Part shown: in pieces, positions 17,808-27,908 of the stretch
Layout: each line of letters begins with the position of its first letter
Numbering within the stretch: position 1 is the stretch's first letter
Origin: Histophilus somni
Lineage (GTDB): Bacteria > Pseudomonadota > Gammaproteobacteria > Enterobacterales > Pasteurellaceae
Length of the DNA: 64,000 nucleotides
Assembly: GCF_014202395.1 (NCBI RefSeq)
Contig: NZ_JACHGQ010000007.1
Span: forward strand, 1 to 64,000
Direction: 5' to 3'
Made by a program: the position numbers and the translations under genes
Notes under the pieces: generated by a model
The model's database searches: none
What the model was told of the DNA's origin: nothing
Seen by the model: the letters and a program-made list of their open reading frames with translations, nothing else

Positions 17808-20390
17808 ATGCAAGAACAATATCGTCCTGATCTTATCGAAGCAGACGTACAGAAATATTGGGCTGAAAAGAAAACATTCAAAGCCGTTAAAGATCCTTCC
17901 AAAGAAAAATATTATTGTCTTTCCATGTTTCCTTATCCTTCCGGTCGTTTACACATGGGGCATGTTCGTAACTATACCATTGGCGATGTTATCTCCCGTT
18001 ATCAACGAATGAACGGTAAAAATGTTTTACAGCCTATGGGCTGGGATGCTTTTGGGTTGCCAGCAGAAGGTGCGGCAATTAAAAATAAAACCGCACCGGC
18101 AAAATGGACTTATGAAAATATCGAATACATGAAAAATCAGCTTAAAGTGTTGGGCTTCGGATTTGACTGGGATCGTGAAATTACCACTTGTAAACCTGAA
18201 TATTATAAATGGGAGCAATGGTTTTTTACTGAGTTGTACAAAAAAGGATTGGTTTATAAAAAAACCTCAACAGTAAACTGGTGTCCGAATGATGAAACCG
18301 TTTTGGCAAATGAGCAAGTACATGAGGGGTGTTGTTGGCGTTGCGATACCCCTGTGGAGCAAAAAGAAATTCCGCAATGGTTTATTAAAATTACGGACTA
18401 TGCTGAACAATTATTAAGTGATTTAGATCAGCTTCCTGAATGGCCGGATATGGTAAAAACTATGCAACGTAACTGGATAGGTCGCTCCGAAGGGGTTGAA
18501 ATTACCTTTAACGTTGATCATTCAGATCAAACCTTAACAGTTTATACAACCCGCCCGGATACTTTCTATGGTGTTTCTTATTTAGCGGTTGCGGCGGCAC
18601 ATCCGTTAGCTGAAAGTGCGGCAAAAAATAATCCTGAATTGGCTGCTTTTATTCACGAGGCAAAAAATACCAAAGTGGCTGAAGCGGAACTTGCCACAAT
18701 GGAGAAAAAAGGCATGGCAACAGGATTGTATGCCGTTCATCCGATGACAGGTAAACAGTTACCGATTTGGGTAGCAAATTTTGTGTTAATGCACTACGGT
18801 ACAGGTGCGGTTATGGCAGTTCCTGCACATGATCAACGTGATTATGAATTTGCACAAAAATATCAATTGCCTTTATTCCCCGTGATTAAGCCGGCGGATA
18901 ATTCTGCATGGGATTTTTCAAAACAGGCTTATACTGAGCATGGTATCACTATTAATTCTGCTGAGTTTGACGGTTTGGATTTTGAGGCAACCTTTAACGG
19001 TATTGCGGATAAACTTGAAAAAATCGGTGTAGGAAAACGTCAAGTAAACTATCGTTTACGTGACTGGGGAGTTTCCCGTCAACGTTATTGGGGAGCACCA
19101 ATTCCAATGCTGACACTGGAAAATGGTGATGTCGTAGTTGCCCCATTACAGGACTTACCAATTGTTTTGCCGGAAGATGTAGTCATGGACGGAGTAAAAA
19201 GTCCGATTAAGGCTGATCCTGAATGGGCAAAAACCACTTATAACGGACAAGTAGCATTAAAAGAAACGGATACCTTTGATACTTTCATGGAATCTTCTTG
19301 GTACTATGCACGCTATACCTCTCCACAATATCAACAAGCGATGTTAGATGCAGATGAAGCGAATTATTGGCTACCGGTGGATCAATATATTGGTGGCATT
19401 GAACATGCAACCATGCACCTATTATATTTCCGTTTCTTTCACAAATTGTTGCGAGATGCCGGTTTCGTAACTTCTGATGAGCCAAGCAAAAAATTACTGT
19501 GTCAAGGTATGGTACTTGCAGACGCATTTTATTACACCAGCCCAACCAATGAGCGTATTTGGGTATCGCCGACAAAAGTAACGTTAGAGCGTGATGAGAA
19601 AGGTCGTATTATCAAAGCTGTTGATGATGAAGGTCACGAGCTTGTTCACAGCGGTATGACCAAAATGTCTAAGTCCAAAAATAATGGTATTGATCCGCAA
19701 GAAATGGTGGAGAAATACGGTGCAGATACAGTCCGTTTATTTATGATGTTTGCTTCACCGGCAGAAATGACACTCGAATGGCAAGAGTCAGGAGTAGAGG
19801 GGGCAAATCGTTTCTTACGCCGCCTATGGAATTTAGTTTTTGAATACAATCAAAATCCGGCACAAACCGCATTAGATCCTACCGCTCTTTCAGTCGAGCA
19901 AAAAGCATTGCGTCGTGATGTACATAAAACTATTGCAAAAGTGAGCGATGATATTGGTCGTCGCCAAACATTCAATACTGCAATTGCGGCAATCATGGAA
20001 TTAATGAATAAACTCACCAAAGCATCATTATCCAATGAGCAAGATCGTGCAGTAATGGCAGAAGCATTGAATGCCGTTGTGCGTATGCTTTATCCGATTA
20101 CACCACATATTTGTTTCCAACTTTGGCAAGACTTAGGTAACGAAAGTGCGATTGATTTTGCACCTTGGGTGATAGCCGATGCTGAAGCTATGGTTGAAGA
20201 TGAAAAATTGGTTGTGATACAAGTAAATGGTAAAGTTCGTGCTAAAGTAACCGTTCCTGCTGATATGTCGGAAGATGAAATTAAACAAGTTGCTTTAGCA
20301 GAAGAAAATGTACAAAAATTCTTGAATGGTTTAACTGTAGTTAAGACCATTTATGTACCGGGTAAATTATTTAGCTTTGTAGCAAAATAA
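17808..20390 (+). CDS. leuS: Leucyl-tRNA synthetase
   Basis: 860 residues, the same length as E. coli LeuRS. Class I synthetase that charges tRNA-Leu. The HIGH motif appears as HMGH at 49-52 within [21 protein letters not shown] is at 619-623. The CP1 editing domain is present ([38 protein letters not shown]). I start at [18 protein letters not shown], which matches the family and has an AAAGG site; the frame stays open 23 codons upstream across a perfect uptake core. First gene of leuS-lptE-holA. Confidence 0.97.
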   Translation: MQEQYRPDLIEADVQKYWAEKKTFKAVKDPSKEKYYCLSMFPYPSGRLHMGHVRNYTIGDVISRYQRMNGKNVLQPMGWDAFGLPAEGAAIKNKTAPAKWTYENIEYMKNQLKVLGFGFDWDREITTCKPEYYKWEQWFFTELYKKGLVYKKTSTVNWCPNDETVLANEQVHEGCCWRCDTPVEQKEIPQWFIKITDYAEQLLSDLDQLPEWPDMVKTMQRNWIGRSEGVEITFNVDHSDQTLTVYTTRPDTFYGVSYLAVAAAHPLAESAAKNNPELAAFIHEAKNTKVAEAELATMEKKGMATGLYAVHPMTGKQLPIWVANFVLMHYGTGAVMAVPAHDQRDYEFAQKYQLPLFPVIKPADNSAWDFSKQAYTEHGITINSAEFDGLDFEATFNGIADKLEKIGVGKRQVNYRLRDWGVSRQRYWGAPIPMLTLENGDVVVAPLQDLPIVLPEDVVMDGVKSPIKADPEWAKTTYNGQVALKETDTFDTFMESSWYYARYTSPQYQQAMLDADEANYWLPVDQYIGGIEHATMHLLYFRFFHKLLRDAGFVTSDEPSKKLLCQGMVLADAFYYTSPTNERIWVSPTKVTLERDEKGRIIKAVDDEGHELVHSGMTKMSKSKNNGIDPQEMVEKYGADTVRLFMMFASPAEMTLEWQESGVEGANRFLRRLWNLVFEYNQNPAQTALDPTALSVEQKALRRDVHKTIAKVSDDIGRRQTFNTAIAAIMELMNKLTKASLSNEQDRAVMAEALNAVVRMLYPITPHICFQLWQDLGNESAIDFAPWVIADAEAMVEDEKLVVIQVNGKVRAKVTVPADMSEDEIKQVALAEENVQKFLNGLTVVKTIYVPGKLFSFVAK

Positions 20391-20398
20391 GAAAACAT

Positions 20399-20420
20399 AA
20401 CCGCACGTGAAAGTGCGGTT
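20399..20420 (+). terminator. Inverted uptake-core pair after leuS
   Basis: AACCGCAC and GTGCGGTT pair in an 8-bp stem made from two uptake cores in opposite orientation, in the leuS-lptE gap. The downstream T-tract is weak, so it may attenuate rather than fully stop transcription into lptE. Confidence 0.55.
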
Positions 20421-20438
20421 CAATTTAGGGGAGTTTTT

Positions 20439-20942
20439 ATGTTCAAAAAAATTAAAATAGCATTACTGGGCGTTGGCATTTTGCTTATTAGTGCTTGTGG
20501 ATTTCATTTTCAAAATGGTGAATTAATTCCATATGAATTAAGAACATTGGTACTGGAAAGCAACGACCCTCACAGTAAAATGTCAATTGCACTACGTCGT
20601 CAATTACAAGCTAACAATGTGAGTATCGTTGATAATCAAAATAATGTCACTGTTTTGCGTCTAAATAGCACAAAAAATACTGAGCAGGTAGCCTCAGTTT
20701 TCAAGCGAGGTTATGAAGCAGAGAAAATTTTAACCTTAGAAGTATGGGCAACAGTGAGTTTACCGAATAAACAAAGCTATCCGATTTTTGCTAATGTCAA
20801 CCGCACTTTCTTTGATAATTCTCGTGCCGCATTAGCAAAATCAGCAGAGAAGGAGATTATTTGGAATGATATGCGTGAACAGGCAGCCCGCCAATTAATT
20901 GGCAAAATGATTGCATTACAAACGCAACTTCAAGGTAAATAA
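20439..20942 (+). CDS. lptE: LPS assembly lipoprotein LptE
   Basis: 167-residue outer-membrane lipoprotein (formerly RlpB) that plugs the LptD barrel for lipopolysaccharide export. The signal peptide ends in lipobox ISAC with Cys20 followed by GFHFQ, typical of LptE. Sequence identity in this family is low, but the position between leuS and holA is the same as in E. coli (leuS-lptE-holA) and supports the call. The stop overlaps the holA start by one base (TAATG). Confidence 0.9.
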   Translation: MFKKIKIALLGVGILLISACGFHFQNGELIPYELRTLVLESNDPHSKMSIALRRQLQANNVSIVDNQNNVTVLRLNSTKNTEQVASVFKRGYEAEKILTLEVWATVSLPNKQSYPIFANVNRTFFDNSRAALAKSAEKEIIWNDMREQAARQLIGKMIALQTQLQGK

Positions 20943-21982
20943 TGAACCGCATCTTTTCCGAACAGCTCCAATTATCACTCAATAAACGGTTGTCCACTGT
21001 GTATTATTTGGTTGGACAAGATCCTTTATTGCTGACTGAGAGCCGAGATGCAATTGTACAGACTGCGATATTACAAGGGTTTGATGAAAAGTTAGAAATT
21101 ACTGTAGATAATACCACTAACTGGCGTTCTATTTTGGAACAGGCTCAATCTATCGGGTTATTCTTTAAGCGTCAAATGCTGATTTTAACTTTACCTGAAA
21201 ATCCGACCGCACTTATACAGCGGAATTTACAAGAACTGATAACGTTACTTCATACCGATATCTTACTGATTTTACAGATGGCGAAACTTACTAAGCCAAT
21301 GGAAAAACAAACGTGGTTTGAATTAGCAGGACAAAAAGAGCCTCAAGCTGTGTTAGTGAATTGCCAAACACCGACTGTCGACCAATTGCCTCGTTGGATC
21401 AGTCAGCGTGCATACAGTATGAAATTAGAGATTGTGCCGGAGGCGATAAATCTGCTTTGTTATAGCTATGAGAACAATTTACTTGCTTTAAAGCAGGTTT
21501 TACAATTGCTTGATTTGCTTTATCCGGATCATAAATTGACCTTTAATCGAGTGAATTCGGTCATAGAGCAATCTTCCGTATTTACCGTATTTCAATGGAT
21601 TGATACGTTGTTAGAGGGAAAATTAGAGCGGGCAGTGCGAATTTTACAAGGGTTAAAAGCAGAAGATGTACAACCGATAATTTTGTTACGTGCTTTACAA
21701 CGAGAGCTACTCACGATTTTACAATTGACCCAACCACAACAGCATATCGCTAATATTGACATTCCGCTGGTGAGTTCACAATTAAAAGAACGGTTTGATC
21801 GCTTAAAAGTATGGCAAAATCGACGTCCTTTTTTTATCCAAGCGATACAACGTATGACTTACCGAAAGTTGTATATGATAATTCAGCAACTTGCTGATTT
21901 AGAAAGAAAAACCAAGGCGGATTTTAGTCATGATATTTGGAATGAATTAGATAATTTATCTGCAAAAATTTGCTGTTTTTAG
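20942..21982 (+). CDS. holA: DNA polymerase III delta subunit
   Basis: 346-residue clamp-loader subunit that opens the beta sliding clamp as part of the gamma/tau-delta-delta' complex. The N-terminal start MNRIFSEQLQLSLNKRL and VYYLVGQDPLLLTESRDAI match E. coli HolA, as does the length (343 aa). It has no intact Walker A, as expected for delta. It is translationally coupled to lptE. The delta' partner, holB, begins at the far end of this window. Confidence 0.93.
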   Translation: MNRIFSEQLQLSLNKRLSTVYYLVGQDPLLLTESRDAIVQTAILQGFDEKLEITVDNTTNWRSILEQAQSIGLFFKRQMLILTLPENPTALIQRNLQELITLLHTDILLILQMAKLTKPMEKQTWFELAGQKEPQAVLVNCQTPTVDQLPRWISQRAYSMKLEIVPEAINLLCYSYENNLLALKQVLQLLDLLYPDHKLTFNRVNSVIEQSSVFTVFQWIDTLLEGKLERAVRILQGLKAEDVQPIILLRALQRELLTILQLTQPQQHIANIDIPLVSSQLKERFDRLKVWQNRRPFFIQAIQRMTYRKLYMIIQQLADLERKTKADFSHDIWNELDNLSAKICCF

Positions 21983-22108
21983 TTGAATTCACAAAAAATT
22001 TAGGTTTATTCCATATCTCTACTAACGCTTTTTCTTGGATTCATCATTTTTTGTACAAAATATCCGTTATAATTCGTCAATTAAAAAAGTTAATACATAG
22101 GAAGAAAA

Positions 22109-22759
22109 ATGATACGTTTTGAAAATGTGAGTAAAGCCTATTTGGGCGGTAATCCTGCTTTGCAAGGACTCAATTTTCATTTACCTATAGGGAGCATGAC
22201 TTACGTTGTGGGGCATTCCGGTGCAGGGAAAAGTACCCTATTAAAGTTAATTATGGGCATGGAACGAGCAAATGGCGGTAAAATTTGGTTCAATGGGCAT
22301 AATATTACACGTTTATCTAAATATGAAATTCCTTTTCTACGCCGTCAAATTGGCATGGTTCATCAGGATTATCGTTTAATCACGGAGTATACCATTGCTG
22401 AAAATGTTGCACTTCCTTTAATTATTAGTGGTATTCATCCTAAAGAGGCTGAAACTCGAGCATTGGCTGCTTTAGATCGTGTTGGTTTGCGTGAGCGTGC
22501 GAAACATTACCCTGTTTATTTATCGGGTGGTGAACAGCAACGAGTGGATATTGCTCGTGCTATTGTGCATAAACCTCAATTATTATTAGCCGATGAACCG
22601 ACGGGAAATTTAGATATCAAATTATCGCTGGGTATTTTTAATTTATTTGAAGAACTTAATCAATTAGGCATGACGGTGTTAATTGCTACTCATGATTTAA
22701 CACTTGTCCAGCAGAAACCGAAGCCTTGTTTGGTTTTGGAAAATGGTTATTTACGTTAA
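22109..22759 (+). CDS. ftsE: Cell-division ABC transporter ATPase FtsE
   Basis: 216-residue ATPase that with FtsX couples ATP hydrolysis in the cytoplasm to activation of periplasmic murein hydrolases (through EnvC) at the septum. Walker A GHSGAGKST at 35-43, signature LSGGEQQR near 139-146, Walker B LLLADEPTGN. Only nine bases separate it from ftsX. A TATAAT box at 22068-22073 lies about 35 bases upstream of the start. The usual upstream partner ftsY is not here; holA is instead. Confidence 0.96.
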   Translation: MIRFENVSKAYLGGNPALQGLNFHLPIGSMTYVVGHSGAGKSTLLKLIMGMERANGGKIWFNGHNITRLSKYEIPFLRRQIGMVHQDYRLITEYTIAENVALPLIISGIHPKEAETRALAALDRVGLRERAKHYPVYLSGGEQQRVDIARAIVHKPQLLLADEPTGNLDIKLSLGIFNLFEELNQLGMTVLIATHDLTLVQQKPKPCLVLENGYLR

Positions 22760-22768
22760 GGAAAGGTT

Positions 22769-23707
22769 ATGGCTCATCGTCCTATTTATGCCTCTTGGTG
22801 CGTGCAGGTACATTATGTACTGAAAGCAGTGTTGGCAGGGTTAATCAAGAAAAAGTATTCAACTTTAATGACTATTTTAGTTATTGCGGTTTCGTTAACT
22901 ATTCCAACCGTTAGCTATTTGTTGTGGAAAAATTTATATCATGCAACGACAAAATTTTCTCCTAAAACTGAATTCACGCTATTTTTGCATAAAAATCTAT
23001 CGGAAACAGATGCCAATATTGTTGTAGAGAAAATACGTCAGCAAGAGGGCGTAGAAAGTTTAAATTATATTTCTCGAAAGGAAAGTTTAAACGAATTTCG
23101 TCATTTTTCCGGCTTTTCTGAAGGATTGGATATTCTGGATGATAACCCGCTTCCTGCTGTTGTAATGATTAAACTTACTCAAGAATACAATGAAAATACT
23201 AAACGCCATCAACTGCGTGAAAATCTTTTTAAGATTAAGGGAGTGGATGATATACGTTTAGATAATGAATGGTTAGAAAAATTGACCGCACTTTCTTGGC
23301 TAATCGCACATATTGCGATATTTTGTGCCGTATTGATGGTGTGTTCAGTATTTTTAGTAATTGGAAATAGTATCCGATCTGATGTATATAGCAGCCAAGC
23401 GAATATTGAAATTATGAAATTACTAGGTGCAACAGATCAGTTTATTTTACGTCCTTATCTTTACACCGGCATGATTTATGCAATATTAGGTGCGTTATTT
23501 GCCGGTATATTTAGTGCCGCACTCATTGGTTATTTTACAAGTGCGGTTAAATATGTCACTGATATTTTTGCAGTCAGTTTTACGTTGCAAGGAATTACTA
23601 TCATTGAGTTATTGTTTTTATTTGTTTGCTGTACATTAATGGGCTATTTAAGTGCTTGGCTCTCAGCAAGTCGTTATATGAATTTGTTACATAAAAATAT
23701 TAGATAA
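22769..23707 (+). CDS. ftsX: Cell-division ABC transporter permease FtsX
   Basis: 312-residue inner-membrane partner of FtsE with four membrane segments: one near 33-50, then, after a periplasmic loop of about 110 residues, three in the C-terminal third. Ends in a short cytoplasmic tail. The periplasmic loop (KTEFTLFLHKNLSE onward) is where EnvC would bind. rpoH, which follows ftsX in E. coli, lies about 11 kb away on the other strand. Confidence 0.95.
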   Translation: MAHRPIYASWCVQVHYVLKAVLAGLIKKKYSTLMTILVIAVSLTIPTVSYLLWKNLYHATTKFSPKTEFTLFLHKNLSETDANIVVEKIRQQEGVESLNYISRKESLNEFRHFSGFSEGLDILDDNPLPAVVMIKLTQEYNENTKRHQLRENLFKIKGVDDIRLDNEWLEKLTALSWLIAHIAIFCAVLMVCSVFLVIGNSIRSDVYSSQANIEIMKLLGATDQFILRPYLYTGMIYAILGALFAGIFSAALIGYFTSAVKYVTDIFAVSFTLQGITIIELLFLFVCCTLMGYLSAWLSASRYMNLLHKNIR

Positions 23708-23833
23708 AAAGCAGAAAATTTAAAATTCTTCGCTTTTTTATTAAAAAAACTTGATTTTATCTTAAATGTTCTGTAATTAACTGAGATATTCTTTTTACAA
23801 TTCAACACAACATTAACTAATAAGGGAGATTAT

Positions 23834-24949
23834 ATGAAAAATGTAGGTTTTATCGGTTGGCGTGGTATGGTTGGCTCTGTACTCATGGATCGCATGGTAC
23901 AAGAAAATGACTTTACGAATATTAATCCAGTATTTTTTACCACTTCTCAGGTAGGACAAAAAGCCCCTGTTTTTGCGGGTAAAGATGCAGGTGAATTAAA
24001 AAATGCGTTTGATATTGCAGAGTTACAAAAACTCGACATTATCGTTACTTGTCAAGGCGGTGATTATACCAATGAAGTTTATCCGAAATTAAAAGCAACA
24101 GGTTGGAATGGCTATTGGGTTGATGCGGCATCGGCATTACGCATGAAAGATGATGCGATTATTGTATTAGATCCGGTAAACCAACATGTGATTAGTGAAG
24201 GCTTACAGAAAGGGATCAAAACCTTTGTTGGAGGAAATTGTACTGTTAGCTTAATGTTGATGGCAATTGGGGGGCTGTTTGAACGTGATTTAGTGGAATG
24301 GGTTTCTGTTGCAACTTATCAGGCTGCTTCCGGAGCAGGTGCAAAGAATATGCACGAGTTATTAGTACAAATGGGACAGCTGGAAGATAGTGTCAAGGAC
24401 GAATTGGCAAATCCTGCCACATCAATTCTTGATATTGAACGTAAAGTTACCGCCAAAATGCGTGCAGAGGACTTCTCAACAACCAATTTTGGTGCTGCAT
24501 TAGCAGGCAGCTTAATTCCTTGGATTGATAAATTATTACCGGAAACAGGACAAACTAAAGAAGAATGGAAAGGCTATGCAGAAACCAACAAAATCTTAGG
24601 ACTAAGTAATAATCCAATTCCAGTTGACGGTTTATGTGTACGTATCGGTGCATTACGTTGCCACAGTCAAGCTTTCACGATCAAACTGAAAAAAGATTTA
24701 CCTTTAGATGAAATTGAACAGATTATTGCAAGTCACAATGAATGGGTAAAAGTTATCCCTAATGATAAAGAAGTAACCTTGCGTGAATTAACGCCGGCGA
24801 AAGTAACAGGCACATTAAGTATTCCTGTAGGACGATTACGCAAATTAGCAATGGGACCTGAATACTTAGCGGCATTTACAGTTGGAGATCAATTATTATG
24901 GGGGGCAGCTGAACCGGTTCGCCGTATTTTGAAACAGTTAGTGGCTTAA
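23834..24949 (+). CDS. asd: Aspartate-semialdehyde dehydrogenase
   Basis: 371-residue NADPH enzyme that reduces beta-aspartyl phosphate to aspartate semialdehyde, feeding lysine, diaminopimelate, threonine and methionine synthesis. N-terminal dinucleotide fold [12 protein letters not shown]; catalytic Cys136 in GGNCTVSL, the number I recall for Haemophilus Asd; QAASGAGA and [13 protein letters not shown] further on. Ribosome site AAGGGAG. The 126-base upstream gap shows no lysine riboswitch. Transcribed alone and closed by a terminator. Confidence 0.97.
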   Translation: MKNVGFIGWRGMVGSVLMDRMVQENDFTNINPVFFTTSQVGQKAPVFAGKDAGELKNAFDIAELQKLDIIVTCQGGDYTNEVYPKLKATGWNGYWVDAASALRMKDDAIIVLDPVNQHVISEGLQKGIKTFVGGNCTVSLMLMAIGGLFERDLVEWVSVATYQAASGAGAKNMHELLVQMGQLEDSVKDELANPATSILDIERKVTAKMRAEDFSTTNFGAALAGSLIPWIDKLLPETGQTKEEWKGYAETNKILGLSNNPIPVDGLCVRIGALRCHSQAFTIKLKKDLPLDEIEQIIASHNEWVKVIPNDKEVTLRELTPAKVTGTLSIPVGRLRKLAMGPEYLAAFTVGDQLLWGAAEPVRRILKQLVA

Positions 24950-24964
24950 TTTAATAGCAGATTA

Positions 24965-24995
24965 GGGTATCGATATTAATATTGATACTCTTTTT
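24965..24995 (+). terminator. Terminator of asd
   Basis: GGGTATC pairs with GATACTC (one G-T) around an AT-rich centre, with TTTTT following. The inner CGATATTAATATTG is itself nearly palindromic and could double as a regulator site for fecB, though it matches the Fur consensus only loosely. Confidence 0.6.
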
Positions 24996-25030
24996 AATGA
25001 CGTTTGATTTTTGAAAAAGAGGTATAATTC

Positions 25031-25930
25031 ATGAAAAAATTAACTAAATTTATATTTTTTATTGGTCTATTAAATGTTTTAACAACTGTTAAAGCTATTG
25101 ATATTCAGGATCAAAAAGGCAAATTTTCTATTAGCTACATTCCTAATCGTATTGTAGCATTAGAATATTCTTATGTTGATGCCTTGGCTCAAATTGGCGT
25201 AAGTCCCATAGGTGTAGCTGATGATAATGATCCTAGTCGAATTTTGCAGCAAGTGAGAGATAAAGTTAAACCTTGGCAATCTGTAGGAACACGTGCTCAA
25301 CCAAGTTTGGAAGCAATTGCAGCATTGAAACCAGACTTAATTATTGCTGATAATAATCGTCATTCATCAGTTTATGAGGAGCTGAAAAAAATTGCACCAA
25401 CAGTAGTATTCAATTCCCGTAACGAAAATTATCAAGAAAATCTAGAAACTGCACAAAAAATCGGAGATCTTTTAGGCAAATCTGTTGAAATGCAAAATCG
25501 TATTAAGGCACACAACAAAAAAATAGAAGATATTGCTCAATTTTTTAAGAAAAAAGAGCAAAAAGTTGTTTTTGGCGTTTCAAGAGAGAACCAATTTAAT
25601 CTCTACAATAATGAGTCTTATGCCGGCGGGCTATTGGAAACTTTGGGATTCAACGTCACGAAAGCGACATCACCTAACAAACCGAAGACAACTATTGGCT
25701 TAGAACAATTGGTTGCCGAAAAGCCTGATTTTATGATTTTGACGCATTATCGTGAAGAAAGTATTGCTCGAAAATGGGAAAATGAAGTGCTTTGGAAGAT
25801 TATTCCAGCTGTGAAGTCTAATTTGATTTTAAATGTAGACAGTAACCTTTGGGCAAGAGCAAGAGGAATGGAAGCAGCAGAAATAATGGCACAACAAGTC
25901 CAAGACTTTATTTTACAAAACGAAAAATAA
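25031..25930 (+). CDS. fecB: Fe(III)-dicitrate periplasmic binding protein FecB
   Basis: 299-residue substrate-binding protein of the iron-siderophore ABC class. Signal peptide of about 22 residues ending VKA. Close to E. coli FecB: the shared run PWQSVGTRAQPSLEAIAALK and also IIADN, HYREESI and DSNxWARxRG. It captures ferric citrate in the periplasm and delivers it to FecCD. The ribosome site is AAAGAGG. First gene of fecBCDE; its stop overlaps the fecC start. No fecA receptor or fecIR regulator is adjacent, so entry across the outer membrane must depend on a gene elsewhere or on a different ligand. Confidence 0.94.
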   Translation: MKKLTKFIFFIGLLNVLTTVKAIDIQDQKGKFSISYIPNRIVALEYSYVDALAQIGVSPIGVADDNDPSRILQQVRDKVKPWQSVGTRAQPSLEAIAALKPDLIIADNNRHSSVYEELKKIAPTVVFNSRNENYQENLETAQKIGDLLGKSVEMQNRIKAHNKKIEDIAQFFKKKEQKVVFGVSRENQFNLYNNESYAGGLLETLGFNVTKATSPNKPKTTIGLEQLVAEKPDFMILTHYREESIARKWENEVLWKIIPAVKSNLILNVDSNLWARARGMEAAEIMAQQVQDFILQNEK

Positions 25931-26907
25931 TGACCGCACTTTTTCGCCGGATAATACTAATATTAGTTTTATTATTTCTATTTTTGGGGAGTTTGTTTCT
26001 ATTTTATCCCATTACTTTCTCCCCATTTGAAATCCTACAAACTATTATTACCGGAGAAAATGAATTAGTAAAAACAGTTATTCAGTTACGCTTGCCTCGA
26101 ACGCTGATTGCGACCATGATGGGAGCAAATCTTGCCGTTGCCGGTTATATACTACAATGTATTACACGAAATCCCCTTGCTTCTCCTACTTTGTTGAGCG
26201 TAAATGCTGGTGCCGGATTAGCTATGGTAATCGCAACTGCAATCCTGCCTACTTTTTTCTCAAATTACAGCATTACAATAGTAGCTTCAATTGGTGGAGG
26301 ATTAAGTTGGCTATTGGTGGTAATAATCAGCGGTCAAAGAGCGGTTCAAGATCGTAATAGATTAATTTTAGCGGGACTTGCCGTTTCGTTATTTTGCACA
26401 GCCTTAACCAAATTGGTGATTTTGCTTGCTGAAGAGCATACAGCAAACATTGTAAATTGGTTAGCGGGAGGTATTTCACATACAAATTGGTTAGATTTAC
26501 AAATAATTTTTCCTTTTTTTATTTTAAGTCTCCTATTTTGTCTATTCTATGCAAGAAAATTCAATTTACTGGCTTTAAACGATGAATCAGTACGATCCTT
26601 AGGTGTAAACCTTATCACTCTTCGCCGTGTAGGAACTTTAACCACACTTTTAATTGTCGGCTCAAGTGTTAGCGTTGCAGGCCCCATTTCATTTATTGGC
26701 TTGCTTGTACCGCACTTTGCTCGCTATATGGTTGGTTATGATTTGCGTAAATCATTGCCGATAGCGATGCTATTAGGGGCTTGTCTAATGTTAATCGCAG
26801 ATATTTTATCTCGTGCGGCAGATTTTCCAAACGAAATTCCAGCAGGTGCAGTACTTGCTTTAATTGGTTCACCGATATTTATTTTGCTTGCTATAGGAAA
26901 ACGTTGA
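25930..26907 (+). CDS. fecC: Fe(III)-dicitrate ABC permease FecC
   Basis: 325-residue inner-membrane permease of the FecCD/BtuC family with about nine to ten membrane segments. Family motifs RLPRTLIATMMGANLAVAGYILQ, NPLASPTLLSVNAGA, GPISFIGLLVPHFAR and AADFPNEIPAGAVLALIGSPIFI. The start codon overlaps the fecB stop (TAATG) and the gene opens with an uptake core (complement, 25932-25940). The longer open frame reaching back into fecB is not the real start. Confidence 0.95.
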   Translation: MTALFRRIILILVLLFLFLGSLFLFYPITFSPFEILQTIITGENELVKTVIQLRLPRTLIATMMGANLAVAGYILQCITRNPLASPTLLSVNAGAGLAMVIATAILPTFFSNYSITIVASIGGGLSWLLVVIISGQRAVQDRNRLILAGLAVSLFCTALTKLVILLAEEHTANIVNWLAGGISHTNWLDLQIIFPFFILSLLFCLFYARKFNLLALNDESVRSLGVNLITLRRVGTLTTLLIVGSSVSVAGPISFIGLLVPHFARYMVGYDLRKSLPIAMLLGACLMLIADILSRAADFPNEIPAGAVLALIGSPIFILLAIGKR

Positions 26908-27908
26908 TGAAACAATTGGGAAAACGACTTTTCTTAAAAGTATCGCATAATTTCACTGTATTTATTTTGTTTTGTGCATTATGTTTGCTGTTTTTTATTA
27001 GTTTAAATTTAGGAACTTATTCACTCTCTTGGTTGCAAATTCAGCAGACTTTCGCAAATCCGCATAGTGAACATTATTTTACATTGGTAGAATATCGTCT
27101 TCCTCGAGCATTGCTTGCAATTTTAATTGGAGGTGCGTTAGCTGTTTCAGGTGTGTTGGTTCAAACTCTAGTGAAGAATCCTCTTTCCTCTCCTGATATT
27201 TTGGGGATTAATAATGCTGCTGGATTAGCGTCCATCATCTGTGTTATTTTTTTACCCAATTTAACATTTTATTGGTTACCATTATTTGCTTTTATTGGAG
27301 GATTGCTTTCATTTATTATTTTATGGTTACTGTGTGGATTGCATTTCCATCGAATAAAAATAGCTATTGTTGGCATCGCACTTTCAACATTTTGGGCAGC
27401 ACTAAGTCACTATATAATGCTGTCTAATCCAATTAACATCAATTCGGCAATATTATGGCTTACCGGAAGTCTATGGGGTAGAAGTTGGTCTTATTTAACG
27501 GTAGCTTTCCCCTATCTAGTTACGTTACTTATCTTATCTCTTTTATTATGTCGTCAACTTGACGCATTAGCATTAGGTGAACCTAAAGCGATAACTTTAG
27601 GCATACCCACTACAAAAATTCAAATTATCGTACTATTCATTGCAGTGGCACTTTCATCAATTGCTGTTGCAATTTGTGGTCCAATTTCCTTTTTAGGTTT
27701 GATGTCGCCACATTTAGCGAGACATTTAGTTGGAGGTAAGCATCGTATTTTATTACCGACTGCATTTTTGATTGGTGCATTATTGCTGTTATTGTCGGAC
27801 ATCTTAGCAAGAGCATTTGCACCGCCATTAGAACTTCCAGCAGGTTTACTTACCGCAATATTAGGAGCACCTTATTTCTTCTATTTATTAATGAGAACAA
27901 AATCATGA
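26907..27908 (+). CDS. fecD: Fe(III)-dicitrate ABC permease FecD
   Basis: 333-residue second permease subunit, forming the channel with FecC. Shared blocks with E. coli FecD include EYRLPRALLAxxxGGALAVxGVLxQ, NPLSSPDILGxNxAAxLAS, LLWLTGSLWGRxWS and PLELPAGLLTAILGAP. The ATG at 26907 overlaps the fecC stop (TGATG); a longer frame inside fecC translates to non-family sequence. The stop overlaps fecE by four bases. Confidence 0.95.
   Translation: MKQLGKRLFLKVSHNFTVFILFCALCLLFFISLNLGTYSLSWLQIQQTFANPHSEHYFTLVEYRLPRALLAILIGGALAVSGVLVQTLVKNPLSSPDILGINNAAGLASIICVIFLPNLTFYWLPLFAFIGGLLSFIILWLLCGLHFHRIKIAIVGIALSTFWAALSHYIMLSNPININSAILWLTGSLWGRSWSYLTVAFPYLVTLLILSLLLCRQLDALALGEPKAITLGIPTTKIQIIVLFIAVALSSIAVAICGPISFLGLMSPHLARHLVGGKHRILLPTAFLIGALLLLLSDILARAFAPPLELPAGLLTAILGAPYFFYLLMRTKS

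Noticed and set aside
23708-23833. Lysine riboswitch upstream of asd
   Set aside because: The gap is only 126 bases and lacks the conserved helices.
24970-25005. Fur box upstream of fecB
   Set aside because: GATATTAATATTGATAC matches the 19-base Fur consensus only partly and lies in the asd terminator.
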